5,157 nucleotides of DNA, taken from contig DATKTT010000065.1 in assembly GCA_035530955.1 (NCBI GenBank), positions 1-5,157 on the forward strand. Reading direction: 5' to 3'. This stretch comes from Williamwhitmania sp035530955. GTDB lineage: Bacteria > Bacteroidota > Bacteroidia > Bacteroidales > Williamwhitmaniaceae. This document shows positions 1 through 5,157 of the stretch, one piece after another (positions within the stretch are counted from its first letter, which is position 1; each line of letters starts with the position of its first letter). The position numbers and the translations under genes are program-made. The notes beneath the pieces are model-generated. The model worked only from the letters and a program-made list of their open reading frames with translations. It did not search any database and was not told where the DNA came from.

Positions 1-3000
1 AAACATCCTGAGGAGTTTAAACCATTAACGGAATTATCAAAAGATAGATTAAATGAATTAAAGAAAGGCACTCAAAATGAAAACCAAAACAATGCGACAA
101 GTCCGCTTTCTAATGAGCAAGGGAAGTCCGCTCAAACCGGACCAGAAGGACAAACTAAAGTCGGAACTCCACTCGGGCAAAGTGAAAATATCCTACCGGA
201 ACAAGCTCCACAAAATGCTGAAGGGATAAATAATAAGGTATCTCAAGTCGGTAGTGAAGGTACGGGAGTTGAGAAATTAACTGATTTACCTCAAGAACAA
301 CCGGTCAAAGAGAAAGCGATTACCCCCGAAAGGGAGAATCCAGCATCAGATAAAAGTCCCGAAGTGAATAAGATCAGACTTGATAAAACTAAAGATACTA
401 AATCTTATGCAGACATAAAGGGAATTGACCCGAATAAAGAGATTACTATCTATCGAGCCATCCCTAAAGGTAAAGGCGACATTACGCCAGGTGATTTTGT
501 CTCTCAGGATAAAGAAGTTGCGAAAATTTATGCGAAGCAACAACTTTCGAGAGATAGTGAAGTAGATATTAAAAGCAAAAAAGTAAAAGCCGGCGAATTG
601 AAACTTCATCCTGATCATCAGGCTATTGGTGTTGACAATGAATTTATTTATAATCCTAAAGGTGAGTTATCCGGTAAACCCGGAGAAGTGAATCAAACGA
701 AAAATTCAGAGAGAGCAAGTTCAGAGACTACTTCTAAGGCAGAAGGTAAGCCGGAACAAGCTCCACAAAATGCTGAAGGGATAAATTCTAATGTCGCTCA
801 AGTCGGTAGTGAAGGTACGGGAGTAGAGAAACTAAAGCCTGAAATTACCGATATTGACTTGATAAGAGAATTAGATAAGGCACAAAATCAAGTTAATGCA
901 GAAGTCAAGAAACATGGTTTTGGTGGTATATCAAAATCAGATCAACACCCCGACTTAGTTTCGGCACAAGAAAATAAACAAAAAATATTTAATGATGTCT
1001 ATAATACCAAAAATCCCGATAGACCAATCGGTTCAAAGGTTATTTATAATGGCAAACCGGCAACGATAGAATCGGCACATTTTGATATAAGTCAATCCTT
1101 AGATGCTTTAGTAAACAAGAAATCAAATACTGGAAGACTATATACTCCTTCAGTTAAATTAGTTGATGAAGAAGGAAACAAAAGCACTATCTCGGTAAAA
1201 GACTTAAATGAGATGCAGAAAGTAGGAGTAGAGAAACTTACTGATACAAATAAAGATATACAAGAGAACAATCAAGAAGAAATATTCAAGCCCGAATCTA
1301 AAAGATTCATCAGCGACGAAACATTCAAATCCGATAAAGAGTACATTAAGAACCGCATTGATCAAATGAAGAACCAGAGGGGAAGCGGACTAAACCTTAC
1401 CCCTGAAGATATCGGCAAATTAGCACGCATTGGAGTTTACCACATTGAAAGAGGAATAAGCACTTTCGCAGACTTCTCTAAAAAGATGATTGAGGGAATC
1501 CCAGGCTTAACCAAAGAAAACTTGCGGGATATTTGGGATCACATTAAAGAAAACTACAAAGGCTTAATTCCAGAGGAAAAGAGTAAAACAGAAGATAAAA
1601 ATCAACAGGAAATATTCTCTGATAAACCAATAGAAAAAGCAATGGGAGCTGCTGCGGTTAGGGAGTTTGGAAACACTACAACTCTCGATGATTTGACTGG
1701 TGAGATTCCAAAGGTTGAGAATACAAGTGGAGGCAGTCCTTCGTTTAATGAACGATTGGCTCAAAACAATAAAAAGTTTACGGTTGATAAATTTAAGACT
1801 AGTATTGCAAATAATTATGCTCATGTAAAAGCAGGTGCGAAAACTGTTTGGGATGTTTTAAGCAAACCTCCTAAATTTGATAAATATTCTAAAATGTATG
1901 GCGAAATGGATGCTTCATTGCAGGAGGTTGCTTCTCAATCAAGAAATTTTGCAAAGGAAATATCTAAAAAATTTCCTGCATTGACACGGGAGGCTATGGT
2001 AAATTACATTCAGTCCGGTGGTGATGAAGGATTATTAAAAGAATGGTCTAAGAACTCTTTTGGAAAAACTGAAAAATATAAAGCTGGTTATGATGCTGCA
2101 TTAAAATTGACAGATGACGAAAAAGTTTTTGCACAAAATATTTCAAGTTTTTTAGAGGCAAGATTAAAGCAAGGTCAAGATGCCGGTATTCTCAAAGAGG
2201 GAATTGAAAATTACTTAACTGGAATTTGGGACAAGGGAAGTGAACCTGGGAATAAATTATTAGCTGATATTGATGCAGGTAAACTACCTCAAAATTTTAA
2301 GTTTGCTTTGAAAAAAATATTTCAAAATTATTATGAGGGCGAGCAAGCTGGCTTTACTCCAAAAGTAAAGGATATCAGAGCTTTAATATCAATTTACGAT
2401 CAATCTTTCAATAAGACATTATTATCAAGAGCTTTCGTAAAGTCTTTACATGATGGTTTGGCATCAGACGGCAGACCATTTATTGAATTAACAGGCGCAA
2501 GACAGGAACTTCCAAGTGGCGAAGTCCCCAAAGAAGCCACATTGATTAAAACAAATTTCAAGCCAAAAGAGATATTCCGAAAAGAAAATCAAAGCGGGAA
2601 AGAATTTGAACTTACTGGTGAAGAATCCAAAAAGGTTCCAGTTGATATTTCTGATTATAAAGTAATAGATCACCCATCATTAAGAAAATGGAAATGGGCT
2701 GCAATTGATAAAGACGGCAAGCCCGTTTATTATCAAGGCGATGCTTTGGTACACCCTGAAATTTATGATAAGTTAAACAACCAATTAAAAAGCTCATCCT
2801 TTCAGCATTTTCCATTTTTAGAGAAGATATTGAAGGGGCAAGCTTTGCTTAAAGCAACAAAGTTATCAATATCAGCTTTCCATCAAGTTCAAGAAGGTGT
2901 TCATGCAATATTTCATAGGGTAAATCCATTTAAGACTTACGATATTAACTTCAAAGATCCAAAGATTTATAACTTAGCTGTACATGGCGCAAAATTTACT

Positions 3001-4152
3001 GATTTTAATGCAATGCAACAATGGACTGAGGGGCTTTCCGGAGGTGGTGTTTTAACTTATGTCCCTAAGTTTGGTGATGTATTGCAGAAGTATAACGATT
3101 ACCTTTTTAAGGATTATATACCTGGACTTAAATCTAAAATGATGTTAGAGGCATTAGATAGAAATATGAAAAGATATGGAGGTAAATTAAGTGAAGATGA
3201 AATTTACAAGTTAACAGCGAACCAAGGACAGGCTGCTTTTGGAGAATTAAATTATAAGGCTATGGGAAGAAATCCTACCGTTACCGATATGTTAAGATTC
3301 GTTACTTTAGCGCCTGATTTTCTTGAAGCAAGATTAAAGTTTGTTGGGCAGGCTTTTACAAGATATGGGACTGAGCAAAGAGTTGCATTGGGTCTGATGG
3401 GCGCAACACTTTTCATTACTGCAAGAATTGCAAATGCTCTTTTTAATAATGGAGAGACTTACCCAAATTATCCATTTGAAGTAGTTTCCGGTGGCAAAAG
3501 GTACGGGTTAAGAACTATCTTAGGTGATGTCGAACATTTGATAGAAGATCCAAGGAGTTTTGTTTATAATAGAATTTCACCTTTAGTAAGGAGTGGTACC
3601 GAACTCGTGACTGGTAGAAATTCTCAGGGAATAAAGGTTTCAAGCATAAAAGCCTTGGCAGATATGGCACAGTGGTTCATCCCAATTACTGCCGAACAGA
3701 TACCCGGACTTCCCACTAATCAATCTGGAAGAACATTTGGGCAGTCATTGCTTCAGGGCACTGGAATAACAAGTTTTCCTTTTACCGATACTATGCAAAT
3801 GAATAAAAAAGCTAATGATTGGTTAAAGAAAACTGATCAACAAACCACAATGCAGAAACAAGGAATTGTTGTTCAATCAGATTATAAGAATTTATTAAGC
3901 TCGTTAGACCAAGGTAATAAGAATGATGTAGAAAATGCTATTAAAGACCTAAAAGGAAAAGGTTATGACCTAAATAAGATTAGAAAACACATGATAGATT
4001 ATGCAAGGCGACCATTCACTGGTTCAAGAAGGAAAGAGATTGAATTTATGAAAACTCTTTCCCCGGAAGAATTGGAAACTTATAAAAAAGCGAAAGCAGA
4101 AAAAATGAAATTACTCAAAACTTTTCTAAATATGATTAAGGATTTTAAATGA
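1..4152 (+). CDS. Large modular phage polyvalent-type protein, N-terminally partial
   Basis: The frame is open from the first base to the TGA at 4150-4152, giving 1383 residues, and the start lies left of the window. The in-frame GTG at 364 is not the start: the upstream codons encode the same linker repeat found at residues 251-278, and no convincing Shine-Dalgarno precedes it. Order in window numbering: linker (1-123), ADP-ribosyltransferase-like module (about 124-219), repeat linker (220-278), helical plus SH3-like module (about 279-406), linker, helical module (about 460-520), linker (to about 575), then a long helical core (about 575-1383) with a hydrophobic helix at 1128-1148. A patchwork of small domains on Q/N/E/K-rich linkers is the known style of phage and plasmid polyvalent proteins, some of which are thought to enter the host with the DNA. 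I infer an internal or ejected virion protein. The core resembles uncharacterised phage structural-region proteins as I recall them. Alternatives are a tape-measure-associated protein or a mobile-element polyprotein. Its stop codon overlaps the next gene. Confidence 0.9.
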   Translation, partial: KHPEEFKPLTELSKDRLNELKKGTQNENQNNATSPLSNEQGKSAQTGPEGQTKVGTPLGQSENILPEQAPQNAEGINNKVSQVGSEGTGVEKLTDLPQEQPVKEKAITPERENPASDKSPEVNKIRLDKTKDTKSYADIKGIDPNKEITIYRAIPKGKGDITPGDFVSQDKEVAKIYAKQQLSRDSEVDIKSKKVKAGELKLHPDHQAIGVDNEFIYNPKGELSGKPGEVNQTKNSERASSETTSKAEGKPEQAPQNAEGINSNVAQVGSEGTGVEKLKPEITDIDLIRELDKAQNQVNAEVKKHGFGGISKSDQHPDLVSAQENKQKIFNDVYNTKNPDRPIGSKVIYNGKPATIESAHFDISQSLDALVNKKSNTGRLYTPSVKLVDEEGNKSTISVKDLNEMQKVGVEKLTDTNKDIQENNQEEIFKPESKRFISDETFKSDKEYIKNRIDQMKNQRGSGLNLTPEDIGKLARIGVYHIERGISTFADFSKKMIEGIPGLTKENLRDIWDHIKENYKGLIPEEKSKTEDKNQQEIFSDKPIEKAMGAAAVREFGNTTTLDDLTGEIPKVENTSGGSPSFNERLAQNNKKFTVDKFKTSIANNYAHVKAGAKTVWDVLSKPPKFDKYSKMYGEMDASLQEVASQSRNFAKEISKKFPALTREAMVNYIQSGGDEGLLKEWSKNSFGKTEKYKAGYDAALKLTDDEKVFAQNISSFLEARLKQGQDAGILKEGIENYLTGIWDKGSEPGNKLLADIDAGKLPQNFKFALKKIFQNYYEGEQAGFTPKVKDIRALISIYDQSFNKTLLSRAFVKSLHDGLASDGRPFIELTGARQELPSGEVPKEATLIKTNFKPKEIFRKENQSGKEFELTGEESKKVPVDISDYKVIDHPSLRKWKWAAIDKDGKPVYYQGDALVHPEIYDKLNNQLKSSSFQHFPFLEKILKGQALLKATKLSISAFHQVQEGVHAIFHRVNPFKTYDINFKDPKIYNLAVHGAKFTDFNAMQQWTEGLSGGGVLTYVPKFGDVLQKYNDYLFKDYIPGLKSKMMLEALDRNMKRYGGKLSEDEIYKLTANQGQAAFGELNYKAMGRNPTVTDMLRFVTLAPDFLEARLKFVGQAFTRYGTEQRVALGLMGATLFITARIANALFNNGETYPNYPFEVVSGGKRYGLRTILGDVEHLIEDPRSFVYNRISPLVRSGTELVTGRNSQGIKVSSIKALADMAQWFIPITAEQIPGLPTNQSGRTFGQSLLQGTGITSFPFTDTMQMNKKANDWLKKTDQQTTMQKQGIVVQSDYKNLLSSLDQGNKNDVENAIKDLKGKGYDLNKIRKHMIDYARRPFTGSRRKEIEFMKTLSPEELETYKKAKAEKMKLLKTFLNMIKDFK
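196..280 (+). repeat. Long linker repeat, copy 1
   Basis: Direct repeat of 751-835, same strand and in frame, offset 555 bases (185 codons). Of 85 bases, 78 are identical, including perfect runs of 36 (196-231) and 28 (242-269). It encodes 28 linker residues beginning P-E-Q-A-P-Q-N-A-E-G and ending G-T-G-V-E-K-L. It lies just upstream of the ART-like module. Confidence 0.95.
370..657 (+). other. ADP-ribosyltransferase-like module (residues 124-219 of the large protein)
   Basis: The segment has the order Y-R-A-I-P (residues 151-155), then G-D-F-V-S (164-168), then N-E-F-I-Y-N-P (213-219). This matches the layout of small phage ART-like domains in polyvalent proteins: an arginine on the first strand, a serine after a hydrophobic strand, and a glutamate before the last strand. 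The candidate R-S-E triad is R152, S168 and E214. If active it would transfer ADP-ribose from NAD to a host target. About 95 residues is short for a full ART, and many such phage modules are uncharacterised, so activity is inference. The module lies exactly between the two long linker repeats. Confidence 0.55.
751..835 (+). repeat. Long linker repeat, copy 2
   Basis: Second copy of the 85-base direct repeat at 196-280. Five of the seven differences fall in four adjacent codons in the middle, changing three residues, and the other two are synonymous (GTT/GTA and TTA/CTA). It follows the ART-like module, so the two copies bracket it. Confidence 0.95.
1024..1209 (+). other. Possible SH3-like beta-barrel module (residues 342-403)
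   Basis: Residues 343-356 read as a small strand-turn-strand with I-G-S-K-V-I-Y-N-G-K-P-A-T-I. A variable loop follows, then two strands around residues 383-400 with a D-E-E-G-N turn. The pattern 'G-x-K-V-x-Y-N-G-K-x-A-x-I' followed by a charged turn and a closing strand is typical of small SH3-like barrels used as binding or tethering modules. It is preceded by a helical stretch (about 283-335). No catalytic residues are evident. The fold call rests on strand pattern only. Confidence 0.4.
1222..1245 (+). repeat. Degenerate third copy of the linker-repeat end
   Basis: The segment encodes V-G-V-E-K-L-T-D. It shares a perfect 14-base run (1225-1238) with the end of copy 2 (820-833), and 18 of 21 bases with 265-285 of copy 1, which also continues into T-D. 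It closes the helical plus SH3-like module that begins after copy 2. Confidence 0.7.
1270..1287 (+). repeat. Short linker repeat B, copy 1
   Basis: Eighteen bases encoding N-Q-E-E-I-F, matching 1600-1617 at 16 of 18 positions, in frame and 330 bases (110 codons) apart. It precedes the Y-H-I-E-R-G helical module. Confidence 0.6.
1390..1560 (+). other. Helical module with Y-H-I-E-R-G motif (residues 464-520)
   Basis: The segment has L-T-P-E-D (466-470), L-A-R-I-G-V-Y-H-I-E-R-G (474-485), F-A-D-F-S-K-K-M (489-496) and an amphipathic C-terminal helix with R-D-I-W-D (509-513). I recall this combination (L-A-R-x-G-x-Y-H-I-E-x-G followed by F-A-x-F/W-S-x-x-M) as a recurring short alpha-helical segment in polyvalent and other large phage or plasmid proteins. 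Its function is unknown to me. It sits between the two short linker repeats at 1270 and 1600, which supports it being a separable cassette. Confidence 0.5.
1600..1617 (+). repeat. Short linker repeat B, copy 2
   Basis: Eighteen bases encoding N-Q-Q-E-I-F. It follows the helical module, so the pair at 1270 and 1600 brackets that module in the same way the long repeat brackets the ART-like one. Confidence 0.6.
3382..3444 (+). other. Hydrophobic, possibly membrane-inserting helix (residues 1128-1148)
   Basis: Twenty-one residues from V1128 to F1148 are almost all hydrophobic or small, with a single arginine (R1142), flanked by E1125/R1127 on one side and N-N-G-E on the other. It is the only clear membrane-type segment in the core. 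An ejected phage protein could use such a helix to enter the host envelope, but a buried helix in a soluble domain would look the same. Confidence 0.45.
4138..4142 (+). promoter_or_regulatory. Shine-Dalgarno-like AAGGA for the ATP-grasp gene
   Basis: AAGGA ends six bases before the ATG at 4149 and lies inside the last codons of the large gene. With the ATGA stop/start overlap it supports 4149 as the start and points to coupled translation from a shared message. Confidence 0.6.
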
Positions 4153-5157
4153 AAGACTTAAAAAATGTTGTTGCTTGCTACATTGATACGGGTTTATTCA
4201 ATGAGTTAGCTGTACAAGCCTCTGAAACATTTAAGCACGTTTATTTTTATAATCCATCTCAAATTGATGCTTTTCCGGCTTCTCAGGATGTTGCTATAAC
4301 TGAAGGATTTGATAATATTACCGTTATTACCAATTTCTTTGACTACCTAAAATATTTTGATTTATGCGTATTCACTGACATTTATCAGGGAGATTTACAG
4401 GAACATTTAAGATCATTGGGTATGCCGGTATGGGGATCGGGTAAGTCTGAATGGTTAGAACGTGATAGGATGCGTACTACGGAATGGATGTTGTCTGTTG
4501 GACTTCCTACTCCTGAACGTAAAGAAATTATTGGTATTGATGGTTTAAGAAAACTCCCAAAGGATTGGTTCATTAAAATTGATAATTACAGGTATGATGC
4601 CGAAACATTTAAGAAAATGGGTAACCCCCAAATGGATTCTTTCTTTGATTCTTTGGCTTTAATACTTGGTCATAGAAAATCAACCTATAAGTTTATGGCT
4701 GAAAAAATGATACCGGATGCCTCTGAATTTGGAGTTGATATTTATAGTGTTAATGGTGACTACCCTAAGTATGGACTATACGGTTTAGAGGTCAAGGGGT
4801 CGTCTTACGGTGGTAAAATGGGCTTAATCGAAGGTTTGCCGCAATCATTGAAGAAAGTTAATGATGCCTTAGCGGATGTTTTCAAACAAGAAAGAATGAA
4901 AGGACATTTTTCAACCGAAGTAAGAGTAACTAAAAGACGAGAAGGGTTTTTAATAGACCCGTGTATGAGGGATGCTAATCCTCCGCATCAGTCTCAAATG
5001 GAAATAATCGGTAACTTACCTGAAATAGCTTGGGCGGGTGCAAACGGTGAGCTTGTAGAGCCTAAAATTAAAGCTCGTTACTGCGCACAATGTACAATGA
5101 CTTCTGAATTTGCAGCACTTGGCGAAGTAGCCTTTGAAATACCGGATAAAGTTAAAA
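4149..5157 (+). CDS. ATP-grasp superfamily enzyme (PurD/GARS-like fold), C-terminally partial
   Basis: The ATG at 4149 overlaps the upstream TGA as ATGA, and the frame stays open to the right edge (336 residues, no stop). The next in-frame ATG is at 4421, inside conserved sequence, so 4149 is the best start. Residues 1-85 look like the alpha/beta pre-ATP-grasp domain, ending in a hydrophobic strand before D77. Then come GMPVWGSG (91-98), LERDR (103-107) and GLPTPE (118-123), the usual order at the start of an ATP-grasp fold; F141-I-K143, where the nucleotide-binding lysine is expected; E193-F-G-V-D197; GLEVKG (212-217); FSTEVRV (254-260); and LIDPCMR (268-274) followed by NPP, where the metal-binding acidic residues of the family lie (E257, D270). 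ATP-grasp enzymes join a carboxylate to an amine or thiol using ATP. Substrate is unknown; PurD (glycinamide ribonucleotide synthesis) is only the nearest fold relative, and the motifs differ enough that I would not call it purD. A CxxC (C312, C315) lies near the visible end. The overlap suggests coupled translation with the large protein. Confidence 0.75.
   Translation, partial: MKDLKNVVACYIDTGLFNELAVQASETFKHVYFYNPSQIDAFPASQDVAITEGFDNITVITNFFDYLKYFDLCVFTDIYQGDLQEHLRSLGMPVWGSGKSEWLERDRMRTTEWMLSVGLPTPERKEIIGIDGLRKLPKDWFIKIDNYRYDAETFKKMGNPQMDSFFDSLALILGHRKSTYKFMAEKMIPDASEFGVDIYSVNGDYPKYGLYGLEVKGSSYGGKMGLIEGLPQSLKKVNDALADVFKQERMKGHFSTEVRVTKRREGFLIDPCMRDANPPHQSQMEIIGNLPEIAWAGANGELVEPKIKARYCAQCTMTSEFAALGEVAFEIPDKVK

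Larger units (their letters stand above)
1723..4149 (+). other. Conserved-looking helical core of the large protein (residues 575-1383)
   Basis: After the last linker the protein loses its low-complexity character and becomes a continuous, mostly helical region. Landmarks are T-R-E-A-M-V-N-Y-I (662-670), E-N-Y-L-T-G-I-W (736-743), D-H-P-S-L-R-K-W-K-W (890-899), D-A-L-V-H-P-E-I-Y (914-922), S-I-S-A-F-H-Q-V-Q-E-G (957-966) and D-P-R-S-F-V-Y-N-R-I-S-P (1183-1194). The final ~50 residues are a highly charged, coiled-coil-prone tail. From memory, the block around 890-970 matches large uncharacterised proteins in phage structural regions. I see no protease, lysozyme or nuclease motif. I infer this is the structural or delivery part that carries the variable N-terminal modules. 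Confidence 0.5.

Noticed and set aside
346..618. 90-residue reverse-strand open frame
   Set aside because: It lies antisense within the ART-like module, its translation is rich in F/I/L/R as expected from the complement of A-rich coding DNA, and it has no family resemblance.
196..835. Repeat pair as att sites or insertion-sequence direct repeats
   Set aside because: The copies are in frame, encode the same linker peptide, and enclose a continuous coding module with no integrase, transposase or inverted terminal repeats.
1564..1824. 86-residue reverse-strand open frame
   Set aside because: Antisense shadow of the linker and start of the core; no recognisable motif and no room for its own regulatory sequence.
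2488..2815. Two overlapping reverse-strand frames (2488-2673 and 2612-2815)
   Set aside because: Both are antisense to well-patterned core sequence and overlap each other in different frames, as chance open frames do in AT-rich DNA.
4084..4090. A6G run as a programmed -1 frameshift site near the end of the large gene
   Set aside because: The zero frame reads AAA-AAA-GCG, the wrong phase for an A-AAA-AAG slippery heptamer, and I see no downstream structure. The ATGA overlap already explains expression of the next gene.
4385..4573. 62-residue reverse-strand open frame
   Set aside because: It is antisense to the conserved G-M-P-V-W-G and D-R motifs of the ATP-grasp gene, which explain the sequence.
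4149..5157. Naming the second gene purD
   Set aside because: The ATP-grasp layout is shared, but the motifs and the neighbouring gene do not point to purine synthesis and the C-terminus is missing.

Overview
The window is a compact, AT-rich, fully coding segment that most resembles tailed-phage or prophage DNA. The grounds are one very large modular protein of polyvalent type, no intergenic space, a 4-base gene overlap and no housekeeping gene. The host cannot be named from the sequence. Codon use and the Q/N/E/K-rich linkers would fit a low-GC host such as a Bacteroidota member, but that is a guess. The standard genetic code fits both frames.

Layout: bases 1-4152 (+) are one open reading frame that enters from outside the left edge, giving 1383 residues here with the true start not visible. 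A GTG at 364 could be taken for a start, but the same frame is open and clearly coding all the way to base 1. The first ~575 residues are a string of small modules joined by low-complexity linkers: an ADP-ribosyltransferase-like module, a helical plus SH3-like module, and a short helical module with a Y-H-I-E-R-G motif. The remaining ~800 residues are a long, mostly helical core with one strongly hydrophobic helix and a charged C-terminal tail. Bases 4149-5157 (+) begin a second gene through an ATGA overlap. It runs off the right edge (336 residues visible) and looks like an ATP-grasp enzyme related in fold to PurD/GARS.

The most interesting pattern is in the modular half. Each module is bracketed by short, in-frame direct repeats in the linkers. 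An 85-base pair at 92% identity flanks the ART-like module. A degenerate third copy of the end of that repeat closes the next module. A separate 18-base pair flanks the helical module. This looks like a cassette system in which phage effector-type modules are swapped by homologous recombination at linker repeats.

Working model (inference): the large protein is an internal or ejected virion protein carrying exchangeable effector modules on a conserved core. The ATP-grasp enzyme is translationally coupled to it and may modify a protein, peptide or small molecule in the same infection programme. Nothing was seen on the minus strand beyond shadows of these genes, and no RNA gene, CRISPR array, IS element or terminator was found.
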